From Acidimicrobiaceae bacterium (GTDB lineage: Bacteria; Actinomycetota; Acidimicrobiia; Acidimicrobiales; Aldehydirespiratoraceae), in contig VXTM01000009.1 of assembly GCA_009837445.1 (NCBI GenBank), forward strand, positions 62,001-126,000: a stretch of DNA of 64,000 bases. Reading direction: 5' to 3'. The notes under the pieces were generated by a model. The model did not search any database, was not told the origin of the DNA, and was given only the letters and a program-made list of their open reading frames with translations. The position numbers were made by a program, and so were the translations under genes. The first letter of the stretch is position 1. Each line of letters opens with the position of its first letter. This document shows, one piece after another, positions 8,447 to 17,571 of this stretch.

Positions 8447-10057
8447 GTGAACACGGCATTGCGCCATGCGGCCGCGGTGATCGGGCTGGCGGCGGTGGCT
8501 ACAGCCTGCTCGGGCGTGACCGGCGACTCGATCCCCGAGGCGGTTCCCGTCGAGGACGGGGGTCCGTACGACTTCGCTGATGTTGCGCCCTTCGAGTCGT
8601 CCTCACCCGTGACCGGCGTCCCCGGCGACGTCGTCGAGCAGGACTGCCCCGAACTCCTGGCGGGAACGGGATCCAGGTGCGTCTGGGTCGTGGTCCCGAT
8701 CGATCGGGACGATCCGGACGCAGGCACGATGAGTGTGAGCGTCGCCATCCGCCCCAGCACCGGCGATCAGTCGTTGGCACCGCTCGCGGTGTTGCAGGGA
8801 GGTCCCGGCGGGGCCAGCAGCGACCTGGCGCTGGCTCTGCCGAGCCGCCCGTATGCGCAGGTACTGATCGATCAGCGGGGAGTCGGCTTCGGCAGCGCCA
8901 ACTTCTGGTGCCCGGAGTGGCAGGTTCCGCTGGCACAGATCCTCGAGGGGCCCCGCGACCGGGCCGAGTCCATCGCATCGGATGCGTTCGCCAGGTGCTC
9001 GGAGCGGTTGAAGCAGGATCCGGCCTTCGTTCACACCTCGACCAGGGCCCACGCAGCCGATGTCAGCGATGTCATGGCCGCGTTGGGCTACGACCGGTGG
9101 TTCCTCTACGGCGTGAGCTACGGGACCACGATCGCCCTCGAGGTGATGCGGGACGCTCCCGCGGGCCTGGCCGGAGTGGTGCTCGACGGCGTGTACCCCG
9201 CGTCGCTCGACCCGGACGTCAACACAGCGAAGGGTGCTGAACGAGTCATGCGTGAACTCGACGGGGAGTGTCGGGCCGACCCGGCCTGCTCGGCCATTCT
9301 GGCCGGCGCCACCGGCGTGGACGGCGTGACCATGTCCGGGCTGCTCGCCGATCTTGTCCCGCGCTTCAACGCCGACCCGGCCCGGGTCGCCATCTCCGCG
9401 GAGGAGACCACCTTGCTCGAGCCCTTCGATGCGCTGGTCGACGGCGACATCGTCGCCGGCGTTGTGTTCCAGTTGCTCTACAACGACTTCACTGCGACCT
9501 TGGTTCCGGGAGTGCTGGCCGGACTTGAAGAACACGACGAAGACGACGCCGCGGCCGATGACGGAACGGTCACCGCGGCCCGGCTGGTGGCGCTGGTGGC
9601 CACCGAGACCGCGTCCCAGCAAGCCCACGCGGGCGCTGCGGCGACGTTGGCCGCGGTGACATGCGCCGAGCGGCTGCCGCTCGCGTCGGGGCCGCCCGCG
9701 GGGACCGGCCCGTTCGCGGCGGCGGTTGTGGGGAAGGGTCTGGCTGCGTTCTGCGAGCCGTGGGCGATCGAAGCGGCGCCGTTGCCGGTGGAACCAGTGG
9801 AGAGCGACCTGCCGGTGCTGTTGATCTCGGGTTGGTTCGACCCGATCACGCCGCCGGGGTATGCCGAGGAGGTCGCGCAGCATCTGCCTCAGGCCACGAG
9901 CATCGTGAGCCGGAGCCGGGGACACGGCATCTGGGTGTGGGGCTATGACAGCTGCGTCGACCGGATCGTCGTCGACTTCCTCAACGAACCCTCGGCTGAG
10001 CTTGACATTGCGTGCGCATCCGAGGACCGCGCCCTACGGTGGCAGCCCTTGCCCTAG
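8447..10057 (+). CDS. Exported alpha/beta-hydrolase of the tripeptidyl-aminopeptidase (S33/TAP) type
   Basis: A 536-residue lipoprotein-like hydrolase. The GTG at 8447 gives a short signal peptide ending in VATAC (Cys21), an imperfect lipobox. The oxyanion motif GGPGG occurs in LQGGPGGASS, the nucleophile serine in GVSYGT, the acid in GWFDPITPP and the histidine in RGHGIW, together with the TAP-type C-terminal domain. The family includes secreted tripeptidyl aminopeptidases and proline iminopeptidase-like enzymes. Longer in-frame starts would run into the previous gene and lose the signal peptide. The substrate is unknown. Confidence 0.88.
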   Translation: MNTALRHAAAVIGLAAVATACSGVTGDSIPEAVPVEDGGPYDFADVAPFESSSPVTGVPGDVVEQDCPELLAGTGSRCVWVVVPIDRDDPDAGTMSVSVAIRPSTGDQSLAPLAVLQGGPGGASSDLALALPSRPYAQVLIDQRGVGFGSANFWCPEWQVPLAQILEGPRDRAESIASDAFARCSERLKQDPAFVHTSTRAHAADVSDVMAALGYDRWFLYGVSYGTTIALEVMRDAPAGLAGVVLDGVYPASLDPDVNTAKGAERVMRELDGECRADPACSAILAGATGVDGVTMSGLLADLVPRFNADPARVAISAEETTLLEPFDALVDGDIVAGVVFQLLYNDFTATLVPGVLAGLEEHDEDDAAADDGTVTAARLVALVATETASQQAHAGAAATLAAVTCAERLPLASGPPAGTGPFAAAVVGKGLAAFCEPWAIEAAPLPVEPVESDLPVLLISGWFDPITPPGYAEEVAQHLPQATSIVSRSRGHGIWVWGYDSCVDRIVVDFLNEPSAELDIACASEDRALRWQPLP

Positions 10058-10100
10058 AGGCCCCGCGGGTAGGCGGGCTAACCCGGTCCATACGGGGCGG

Positions 10101-10145
10101 GGCCGTGGCCCGAGCGGCCCGTGAGCGCAGCGAACAAGAGCGGGA
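10101..10145. repeat. 45-bp dispersed intergenic repeat, copy 2
   Basis: This is the second copy of the 45-bp element at 2408-2452, in the same orientation, with 44 of 45 bases identical. It lies in the 193-bp gap between a hydrolase and an SDR gene. I see no gene in the rest of that gap. Confidence 0.7.
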
Positions 10146-10250
10146 AACACCCCGTCCCGATGCGGCGGGCCTGCACCTACCCGCGCACGTTATTAGCGCG
10201 ACATCGCGCCGCGCGGTGCAACCTCGCCTCCGCGGCAACAGACTGGAGCC

Positions 10251-11042
10251 ATGATCCTCGAAGGACGAACCGTGCTGGTGGTGGGCGTCGGCCCCGGACT
10301 CGGCGCCAGTTGCGCCCGCCTCGCGCTCCGCGACGGTGCCAACGTGGCGGTGATGGCCCGCAATGCTGAGCGCCTGAACGCGGCCGCGGCCGAGCTCGAC
10401 CCGACCGGCGAGCGGATAGTCGCCTGCCCGGGCGACGTCACCAGGCAGGAGGACTGTACCGACGCGGCCGACATGGCTGCGGCCCGCTTCGGTGAGCTGC
10501 ACGCGGTGATCAACGTGGCCGCCCTCGACACCCAGAAGGGTGCGTTCCACAACAGCACCGACGAGGACTGGACGCTCAACCTCACCGTCAACGTGCTCGG
10601 CGCGGTGCACGTGGTGCGAGCGGTCGAGCCCCACATGAAGGCCGCGGGCGGGGGCTCAGTGGTGCTGATCGGGTCGCAGGCCTCGATGAGGCCGGTGGCG
10701 GTGTTCCCGCAGAGCCCCTACGGCGCGGCCAAGTCGGCGCTGCTGTCGGTGGCCCGCGACCTGTCCGCGGAACTCGGGCCGTCGGGGATAAGGGTGAACA
10801 CCGTCGTGCCGAGCTGGATGTGGGGGCCCAACGTCAAGTTCTACTGCGAGTGGCAGGCCGGCATCCGGGGCATCACCGCCGAGGAGGTCAAGCACGAGAT
10901 CGCGCAGGGCATGGCCCTGCGGGAGATGCCCACCGACTCCGATGCGGCCGAGGCCGCGATCTTCCTGGCGTCGGAGCGGGCCCGGATGATCACCGGCCAG
11001 ACGCTCGTGGTCAACGCGGGAGAGTTCTACCCGGTCGCCTGA
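10251..11042 (+). CDS. Short-chain dehydrogenase/reductase
   Basis: A 263-residue classical SDR. The N-terminal cofactor loop is GVGPGLG (12-18), a variant of TGxxxGIG. The active-site serine is in VLIGSQAS and the catalytic pair is Tyr/Lys in SPYGAAKSA. The C-terminal LVVNAGEFYP fits the usual (G)G-type end. It would oxidise or reduce an alcohol/ketone using NAD(P). Arg-containing MARN after strand 2 hints at NADP preference (inference). Its last 16 bp overlap the 3' end of a small minus-strand gene. Confidence 0.92.
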   Translation: MILEGRTVLVVGVGPGLGASCARLALRDGANVAVMARNAERLNAAAAELDPTGERIVACPGDVTRQEDCTDAADMAAARFGELHAVINVAALDTQKGAFHNSTDEDWTLNLTVNVLGAVHVVRAVEPHMKAAGGGSVVLIGSQASMRPVAVFPQSPYGAAKSALLSVARDLSAELGPSGIRVNTVVPSWMWGPNVKFYCEWQAGIRGITAEEVKHEIAQGMALREMPTDSDAAEAAIFLASERARMITGQTLVVNAGEFYPVA

Positions 11043-11323
11043 CCGCCGGACAGCTTCTCGATCTGGCGACCCTGCTCCGCCTGGGTGGCTTCGATCCGGG
11101 CCAGCACGTCCTTGACTTGTCCGAACTCGGAGATCGTGCGCTCCTCAAGCCTGCCGAAGGCCACCTCGAGTCGGCCGATGTGCGCGCCGGCGTCCTTGAT
11201 GCCGGCGCCATTCTCCAGAATGGCAGCCCGCAAACCCGTCAAGATGAATCCGAGCGCACCGAAGAAGCCCGCACCGAAAACGCCGATGAGTGCAGCAACG
11301 ATCGGAGTATCCACGGCAACCAT
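11027..11323 (-). CDS. Small membrane-anchored coiled-coil protein
   Basis: A 98-residue protein with one N-terminal membrane helix (about residues 8-31, rich in Gly/Ala/Phe) and a charged heptad-like tail (about 40-90; GRLEVAFGRLEE, VKDVLARIEATQ). It belongs to no family I can name. The architecture is common in small phage- or stress-associated membrane proteins, but context gives no support for that. The 3' end overlaps the convergent SDR gene by 16 bp. An ATG is present; no strong ribosome binding site is visible, so confidence is moderate. Confidence 0.6.
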   Translation of the reverse strand: MVAVDTPIVAALIGVFGAGFFGALGFILTGLRAAILENGAGIKDAGAHIGRLEVAFGRLEERTISEFGQVKDVLARIEATQAEQGRQIEKLSGGQATG

Positions 11324-11383
11324 GTTAGGACCCGGATTCGGATATGCAACTATCTTTGGAGTATTTCTGTGCTATGACGCTAA

Positions 11384-13825
11384 TCAGTGATGGTTGTCGG
11401 TCTCGAGGATGCCGCGGGTGATCAGGTCGTCCACAGCGGCGTCGTCGAGGCCCATTTCGGCGACGATCCGGTGGGTGTGCTCGCCGAGGCCGGGAGCGGG
11501 CCGGATGTCGGCGTCGGCCATGCCGGTGGCGGTGAAGGCCGGTCCCTCGAAGGTCATCACTCCGATGGGCGGTTGATCCAGCTCCACCAGGTAGCCCCGG
11601 GCGGCCAGGTGCGGGTCATGGAGCTGCTCGCCGGAGGTCAGCATCGGCCCGGCGGGCACCCCTGCAGCCAGGCAGGCCTCGGTGACGGCGTGCTTGGACA
11701 TGGGCCGGGTCCACGCCGTCACGGCCTCCTCGACCTCGTCCTCCCGTTCCCGGCGAGCGGGCAGGGTGGCCAGGGACGGATCGCCGATTCCGGCGAGGCC
11801 GGCCAGCGCGGCCCACTCGTCGTCGTTGCGGCAGCAGATCGCCACCCACTGGTCCTCGCCCTCGCAGGCGAAGAACCCCCAGGGCGTGCCCCGGTCCCGG
11901 CGGTTGCCCTGCGGCCTCACCGAGCCCGCCTTGAGCGACTCGCGGGCCAGCAGGTCGCCCATCGCCCCGACAGTCTGCTCAACCTGGCACACCTCGGTGT
12001 GGCACCCGCGCGCCAGCACGCCCCGGCGACGGCCGAACACCCCGGCAACCGCGGCCAGCGCTCCCATCCGTCCGGCCCAGTGGTCGGGGAAGATCGACTG
12101 GGACCCCGACGGCCGCTCGACATCGGGATAGTCCCACAGGTGGGTCATGCCCCCGGTCACCTGCGTGTTCGGGCCGTAACCCTTCCAACCCGACCACGGT
12201 CCGGAGGATCCCATGAGCTGGCTGGAGACCATCACCAGGTCGGGGTTGGCCGCCGAGAGGTCCTGGTATCCCAGCCCGAGCTGGTCCATCACCCCGGTCG
12301 AGCCGTTCTCGATCGCCACGTCGCAGGGGGCCGCTCCCCCGGCGCCGGCCACCAGGTCCAGAAGCACCCGGCGACCCTCGCCCGTCTTGGCGTCGACGCC
12401 CAGGCTCCGCTTCGACCGCGACGAGGACGCGAACGACGGCGACATCTCCCCGCCCAGGATCACCCGTATGAAGTCCGGATAGGTGCGGCTCTCGATCTTG
12501 ATGACGTCGGCGCCGTACTCGGCCAGCATCCGGCTGATCTCCACGCCCACCCCGCCATGCCCGAAGTCGGCGACCCGCACTCCGGTCAGAGGCAGCGCCG
12601 GGTCAGGGGCCGTGTCCGGAACGGGGGGCCAGGCGACCAAGCCGCCGGGCTTCGCCAGCACGGCGGTGTCGAGGGCGGCTAGCACCTCGTCGGTGTGCTC
12701 CCCGAGGTGCGGGGGACGCCCGGTGGGACCGACCCGCTCGCCGTCGGTCTCCATCCACCCCGACGGCAGGCTCATGGTCCCGCCAGTAGTCAGCGGCACC
12801 CGGTCGAACGTCTTGCGAGCCTCGAAGTGCTCGTTGGTGATGACGTCGCCGGGCTTGAGGATGGGGGTGGCCACGATGCCGCGGCGTTGAGCCTCCTCGG
12901 CCACCTCCTCCATGGTCATGGTGGAGAACAGCTCCTCGTACAGCGGGTTGAGCACCGCGTCGGCGATCAGGAACCGGCTGATGAACCCGTCGTACTCGGG
13001 GTCCTGGAGGTAGTCGGGCTCGCCCAGCCAGGCCCTCATGGCATGCCACTGGCGGGGGCTGAGCACCACCAGCCGCACGAAGCCGTCAGCCGCGGCCAGG
13101 ATCGTGTACACCGGGCCGGGACCGGCCCTGATCTCCGTGGGATCGACGCCTTCGACCATGGCTTTGGACGAGTTGGGCAGCGACCAGTCAGTGATCTGGG
13201 CAGTGGCCTCGTTGGCCGACAGGTCGATGAGCTGGCCGCCACCGAGGGCGAGGCGCTGGATCAGGGCGCAGACGATTGCGAAGGCGGCGGTCAGCCCGGC
13301 CACATCACCGGAGATGTTGCCCGGCGGCATGAGCGGCTCGCGCTCGGGCAGGCCCGCCTTCCAGCACATGCCCGAGGTGGCGTCGACCACCGACCCGGGG
13401 ACGTCGCGGCCCGCGTAGGGACCGGTGCGTCCGTAGGCGGTGATGGACGCCACAACCAGATGCGGGTGGCGGGCCGCGATCGCATCGGCCTCCAGCTCGG
13501 GGGCGCCCACGGCTGCGGCCGCGCCGGGCTCGGCCGAGCCGACTAGCACATCGGCGGAGGCGAGCAGGGACTCGAAGCTCGCCATGCTGGCCCCATCGGC
13601 GGGGTCGATCACGACGCTGCGCTTGCCGCAGTTGCGCATGGTGAAGAACAGCGAGTGCTCGGGGGTGAGCGGGTCGAGGGGCGGGAGGCTGCGGCTGGGC
13701 GACCCCTCTGGCGGCTCCACCTTGATGACATCGGCACCCAGGTCGCTGAGAAGCCGGCCGCAGAGTTCGCCCCTGTCGACGGCGAGGTCGATGACCCGGA
13801 TGCCGGTGAGTGGTCTAACGGGCAT
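11384..13825 (-). CDS. Tandem-fused type III (CaiB/BaiF) CoA-transferase
   Basis: An 813-residue protein made of two complete CaiB/BaiF-like halves (about 1-395 and 410-805). Each half begins with the family start (LTGIRVIDLA and LTGVRVADFG) and the segment for CoA binding (GADVIKVEPPEG and GADVIKIESRTY). Each half keeps an Asp at the catalytic place (NISGDVAG and IFPDHWAG), which would form the aspartyl-CoA thioester. Type III enzymes are normally dimers of interlocked single chains, so this is a covalent pseudo-dimer. ATG at 13825 matches the domain start. It is divergent from the condensing-enzyme/thiolase pair by about 110 bp, suggesting a shared acyl-CoA pathway. Confidence 0.92.
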   Translation of the reverse strand: MPVRPLTGIRVIDLAVDRGELCGRLLSDLGADVIKVEPPEGSPSRSLPPLDPLTPEHSLFFTMRNCGKRSVVIDPADGASMASFESLLASADVLVGSAEPGAAAAVGAPELEADAIAARHPHLVVASITAYGRTGPYAGRDVPGSVVDATSGMCWKAGLPEREPLMPPGNISGDVAGLTAAFAIVCALIQRLALGGGQLIDLSANEATAQITDWSLPNSSKAMVEGVDPTEIRAGPGPVYTILAAADGFVRLVVLSPRQWHAMRAWLGEPDYLQDPEYDGFISRFLIADAVLNPLYEELFSTMTMEEVAEEAQRRGIVATPILKPGDVITNEHFEARKTFDRVPLTTGGTMSLPSGWMETDGERVGPTGRPPHLGEHTDEVLAALDTAVLAKPGGLVAWPPVPDTAPDPALPLTGVRVADFGHGGVGVEISRMLAEYGADVIKIESRTYPDFIRVILGGEMSPSFASSSRSKRSLGVDAKTGEGRRVLLDLVAGAGGAAPCDVAIENGSTGVMDQLGLGYQDLSAANPDLVMVSSQLMGSSGPWSGWKGYGPNTQVTGGMTHLWDYPDVERPSGSQSIFPDHWAGRMGALAAVAGVFGRRRGVLARGCHTEVCQVEQTVGAMGDLLARESLKAGSVRPQGNRRDRGTPWGFFACEGEDQWVAICCRNDDEWAALAGLAGIGDPSLATLPARREREDEVEEAVTAWTRPMSKHAVTEACLAAGVPAGPMLTSGEQLHDPHLAARGYLVELDQPPIGVMTFEGPAFTATGMADADIRPAPGLGEHTHRIVAEMGLDDAAVDDLITRGILETDNHH

Positions 13826-13934
13826 GTCGACCTCGCATCGGGCGGCGCGCCCACGGGTCGCCACCTGGTTGGCTGTGACCTGGCAGGTTACTGACTTCCG
13901 AGAGGGCCGGCCCGGCGCCGGTAGGGTTTCGGCG

Positions 13935-15377
13935 ATGCGCGGCGTGATCTCGGCAGCGGGTTACGTGCCGTACCACCGACTCGACCGGTCCGAGATCGCC
14001 GCCTTCTTCGGTTCCGGCAGCGGCCAAGGCAGACGGGCGGTCGCCTCCTACGACGAGGACACCACCACCATGGGCCATGCGGCCGCCGATCTGGCCCTGC
14101 GCTCCACCCCAGTCAAGCCCGTAGCCGTCTGGTTCGCGACCTCGGCGCCGGCCTACCTGGAGAAGACCAACGCGGCCGCCATCCACGCCGCCCTGCGGCT
14201 CGATCCCGCCGTGGGCGCTCTCGACTTCGGGGGAGCGATCCGTTCCGGGATCGGCGCGCTCCGCACCGCCTTGGCCGCTGGCGGCCCAACCCTGGTGGTG
14301 GCGGCCGACCGGCGCGACGGCCCTCCCACCGGAGCCGACGAGGCCGCCGCGGGCGACGGAGCCGCCGCGCTCCTGGTCGGCGACGGCTCCGACGGCCCGG
14401 TGCTGGCCGAGTACCTCGGAGCGGCGTCGCGCACGGTCGAGGTGACCGAGCGCTGGCGAACCCCCGGCGAGGCCCGCTCGCGCAGTTGGGAGGAGCGATT
14501 GGGCGCGCACGTGCTCGGTCCGGTTGGAGCCGAAGCACTGCACGCCGCGCTGGTCGACAGCGGGCTGGGCGACACTGCCGGCATCGACCGTCTGGCGGTC
14601 ACGGGCCTCAACAGTCGGGCCGTGGCCGCGGCCGTCAAGGCCATCGGCGCCGAGCCCAGCAGCATTGTCGATCCCCTGATCGACACGGTGGGGAACACTG
14701 CCACCGCCCATCCCGCGCTGCTGCTGTGCTCGGCCCTGGAGCAGGCCAGTCCGGGCGAGACCGTCGCGGTGGTGGCGCTGGCCGACGGCGCGGAGGCGGT
14801 CATCCTGCGGGCCACCGACGAGCTGGCCGATCACCGTCCTATCGCCCCCGTTTCGGCCCAGATGGCTGCGGGCGGCCCGGTCAGCTACGGCCGCTTCCTG
14901 GCCTGGCGCCGGATGGTCGACGTCGAGCCGCCCAACCGACCGCCGCCCAACCGGCCATCGTCGCCAGCGGCACACCGGCGGACCGGCTGGAAGTACGGGT
15001 TCACCGGCTCCCGGGACCGCTCGAGCGAGATGGTGCACCTGCCCCCGGCGCGGGTGTCCGAGAAGGGCGGGGCCGCCGACGACATGGAGCCGGAGTCCAT
15101 GGCCCACACCACCGGGACGGTCAGGAGCTTCACCGTCGACCGGCTGGCTTACTCGCCCAGCCCGCCCACGGTGTTCGCCGTGGTGGACTTCGACGGAGGG
15201 GGGCGGGCGCCCCTGGAGCTCACCGACGTCGACGCCGGCGAGGTGCATGTCGGCCTGCGGGTCGTCCCGACGTTCAGGCGGCTCTACACCGCCGACGAGA
15301 TCCACAACTACTTCTGGAAGGCCCGTCCGGCGCGTGCAGGAGAAGCCGCCGGCACCCAGGCCGGGGCGGCGAAATGA
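13935..15377 (+). CDS. HMG-CoA synthase/KAS III-like protein fused to a DUF35 OB-fold domain
   Basis: A 480-residue fusion. Residues 1 to about 320 follow the archaeal-type HMG-CoA synthase/KAS III fold, including the acidic segment SYDEDTTTMG and the late motif DTVGNTATAHP with its conserved Asn. The catalytic Cys position (normally xACxGG) reads GGAIRSG (99-105) with no cysteine, and the usual His motif reads VTGLNS. From about residue 345 a DUF35 domain follows, with zinc-ribbon cysteines replaced (SRDRSSEMVHLPPARVS). It overlaps the thiolase by 4 bp. It is likely a non-catalytic scaffold or acyl-CoA-binding partner of that thiolase, by analogy with thiolase-DUF35-HMGCS complexes (inference). 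Confidence 0.85.
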   Translation: MRGVISAAGYVPYHRLDRSEIAAFFGSGSGQGRRAVASYDEDTTTMGHAAADLALRSTPVKPVAVWFATSAPAYLEKTNAAAIHAALRLDPAVGALDFGGAIRSGIGALRTALAAGGPTLVVAADRRDGPPTGADEAAAGDGAAALLVGDGSDGPVLAEYLGAASRTVEVTERWRTPGEARSRSWEERLGAHVLGPVGAEALHAALVDSGLGDTAGIDRLAVTGLNSRAVAAAVKAIGAEPSSIVDPLIDTVGNTATAHPALLLCSALEQASPGETVAVVALADGAEAVILRATDELADHRPIAPVSAQMAAGGPVSYGRFLAWRRMVDVEPPNRPPPNRPSSPAAHRRTGWKYGFTGSRDRSSEMVHLPPARVSEKGGAADDMEPESMAHTTGTVRSFTVDRLAYSPSPPTVFAVVDFDGGGRAPLELTDVDAGEVHVGLRVVPTFRRLYTADEIHNYFWKARPARAGEAAGTQAGAAK

Positions 15378-16588
15378 GTTCCCGGGGGATCTGTAACCAG
15401 GTGGCCGTCATCGGAATGGGCTGCACCCCCTTCGCCGAGCACTGGGACCTCTCCCTCGACGACCTGATCGTCGACGCGGCCCACGCCGCCTACCACTCGG
15501 CCGGGATCGCCCAGGACGACATCGACGCCTTCTGGTTCGGCACCTCGCAGTCGGCGGCCTCCGGCCTGGCTCTGGCCGGGCCTCTGAAGATCCAGGGCAG
15601 ACCGGTCACCAGGGTCGAGAACTACTGCGCCACCGGATCCGAGGCCCTGCGCCAGGCCTGCTACGCGGTGGCCTGCGGCGCCTACGACACCGCCATGGCC
15701 CTCGGCGCCGAGAAGGTCAAGGACGGCGGCTACCAGGGGCTCAACGCCTTCCCGGTCCCCACCGACGGCACCCAGCGCACCCTCACCGCCGCGGCCATGT
15801 TCAGCCTGATGCTGCCCGCCTACGCCGACCGCTACGGCGTGGACCCCGATGAGCTGCGCTACGCCGCGGCCCGCATCGCCTCCAAGAACCACCACAACGG
15901 CGCCCGCAACCCCCTGGCCCAGTTCCGCCGGGAGATGTCGGCCGAGCAGATCTGCGAGATGCCCGCGGTGGCCGGGATGCTGTCGGTGTTCGACTGCGCC
16001 GGGGTGGCCGACGGGGCCGCAGCCGCCATCGTGTGTCGGGCCGCCGACGCCCACCGTTGGTGCGCGGATCCGCTGTACGTGAAGGGGCTGTCGGTGGTGA
16101 CCGGCACCGGTGCGGGGTCGCTCGACCCCGACTACGACTACACCACCATGCCGGAGTGCGCACAGGCAGCGGCCGACACCTACGCCCAGGCCGGGGTGAC
16201 CGACCCGAGGTCGCAGCTGGCGCTGGCCGAGGTCCACGACTGCTTCACGCCCACCGAGCTGGTGCTGATGGAGGACCTGGGGTTCTCGGCCCGGGGCGCC
16301 GGTTGGCGCGATGTGCTCGACGGTGTCTTCGACCTCGACGGCGAGCTCCCCGTCAACACCGACGGCGGACTCAAGTCGTTCGGCCACCCGGTGGGGGCCA
16401 GCGGACTGCGGATGCTCTACGAGGTGTGGCTCCAGTTGCGGGGACAGGCCCCGGCCGACCGCCGCATCCCCGACACCGGCCGCACTCTGGGCCTCACCCA
16501 CAATCTGGGCGGCTACCCCGGCGAGATCGTGAGCTTCGTCGGGATCTTCGGCACCGAGCCCTCAAGGGAGCTGACATGTCAGCGGTGA
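15374..16588 (+). CDS. Thiolase-family acetyl-CoA acetyltransferase / lipid-transfer-type thiolase
   Basis: A 404-residue thiolase of the archaeal/SCP-x-like subgroup. The nucleophile is Cys85 in ENYCATGSEA, followed by VHDCFTPTE (conserved His) and the C-terminal GGLKSFGHPVGASG with its catalytic His. The start is ATG at 15374, overlapping the stop of the condensing-enzyme/DUF35 fusion (ATGA). In this subgroup a DUF35 protein is commonly needed as partner, and here it is the directly upstream gene. The reaction may be thiolytic cleavage, Claisen condensation or a retro-aldol step; sequence alone does not decide. Confidence 0.92.
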   Translation: MSSRGICNQVAVIGMGCTPFAEHWDLSLDDLIVDAAHAAYHSAGIAQDDIDAFWFGTSQSAASGLALAGPLKIQGRPVTRVENYCATGSEALRQACYAVACGAYDTAMALGAEKVKDGGYQGLNAFPVPTDGTQRTLTAAAMFSLMLPAYADRYGVDPDELRYAAARIASKNHHNGARNPLAQFRREMSAEQICEMPAVAGMLSVFDCAGVADGAAAAIVCRAADAHRWCADPLYVKGLSVVTGTGAGSLDPDYDYTTMPECAQAAADTYAQAGVTDPRSQLALAEVHDCFTPTELVLMEDLGFSARGAGWRDVLDGVFDLDGELPVNTDGGLKSFGHPVGASGLRMLYEVWLQLRGQAPADRRIPDTGRTLGLTHNLGGYPGEIVSFVGIFGTEPSRELTCQR

Positions 16589-16618
16589 ACGTTCTCGCCT
16601 TCGGCGTGACTTGCGAGA

Positions 16619-17497
16619 TCAACCGCCGGAGATGATGGCGTCGACCTCGATCTCGACGACCAGGTCGGGATGCACCAAGGCCGAGACTTCCACCAGAGTG
16701 GCCGCGGGACGGATGTCGCCGAAGACCTCACCGTGGGCCCGGCCGTACTCCTCTGCCTTCGAGATATCGGTGAGAAAGGCCCGAGTCCGCACCACATCGT
16801 TCAGTGACGCCCCCGCTCGGTTCAGAGCATCCTCGATGTACTGCAGCACCAGCTTCGCCTGCTGGTAGCAGTCGCCGGGGTAGTCGACGCCGTCCGGTCC
16901 GAGCGTGGTCGTACCAGCTACCACCACGTGGGTACCGACGCGGACCGCCCGGGAGTAGCCCACCGTCGATTCCAGAGGCCCACGACTCGAGACGTTGACC
17001 CGGTCCGACACGACAACGGTCGGCTCCGGCTCGGGGACCCATTCCGCCGATGTCGCTCCACCGGGCGCCTCCAGTAGCTGGATGACCTGCTCCCGCACTC
17101 CGCCCAGGTCTGCGCCCAGCTTCACGAGCACCTGCGCGGCGACGCCCTCGCCCTCGCGCAACAGGCCCAGCAGGATGTGCTCCGTGCCGATGTAGTTGTG
17201 CTTGAGTTTCAGCGCCTCGCGAAGGCTCAGCTCCAGGATCTTCTTGGCCCTGGGCGTGAACGGGATGTGTCCGCTGGGCGAGGTGCCGCCCTGGCCGATG
17301 ATCTCCTCCACCTGGCCCCGCACCGACTCGAGGCTGATCTTCAGCGACTCCAACGCTTTGGCCGCCACCCCTTCGCGCTCCTGGATGAGACCCAGCAGGA
17401 TGTGCTCGGTGCCGATGTAGTTGTGGTTGAGAAGGCGCGCCTCCTCCTGACTCAGGACCACCACTCGACGGGCCCGGTCGGTGAACCGCTCAAACAC
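16619..17497 (-). CDS. ClpC N-domain (double Clp repeat) fused to a RidA-family domain
   Basis: A 292-residue chimera. Residues 1-143 are a nearly canonical ClpC N-domain with both Clp repeats (MFERFTDRARRVVVL; LNHNYIGTEHILLGLI; IPFTPRAKKILELSLREAL). No AAA+ ATPase module follows. After an acidic-proline linker (about 144-170) comes a RidA/YjgF domain (171-292). That domain keeps the typical VVRTRAFLTD and VEIEVDAI strands, but the RidA substrate-binding Arg position reads RPAATLVEV. The start is GTG at 17497 behind GGGGAGG. It might tether a Rid-type enzyme to the ClpC/ClpP system or act as a decoy or adaptor for ClpC substrates (inference). Confidence 0.9.
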   Translation of the reverse strand: MFERFTDRARRVVVLSQEEARLLNHNYIGTEHILLGLIQEREGVAAKALESLKISLESVRGQVEEIIGQGGTSPSGHIPFTPRAKKILELSLREALKLKHNYIGTEHILLGLLREGEGVAAQVLVKLGADLGGVREQVIQLLEAPGGATSAEWVPEPEPTVVVSDRVNVSSRGPLESTVGYSRAVRVGTHVVVAGTTTLGPDGVDYPGDCYQQAKLVLQYIEDALNRAGASLNDVVRTRAFLTDISKAEEYGRAHGEVFGDIRPAATLVEVSALVHPDLVVEIEVDAIISGG

Positions 17498-17571
17498 CGC
17501 TCACACCTCCCCCTGCTTGCATCGCTGACGCGGCCACCCTAACCCGGCCAGTGCGGGCCCGGAGGCGGAGA

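Noticed and set aside
11387-12682. 431-residue plus-strand open frame
   Set aside because: It is antisense to the fused CoA-transferase, which has matching motifs along its length.
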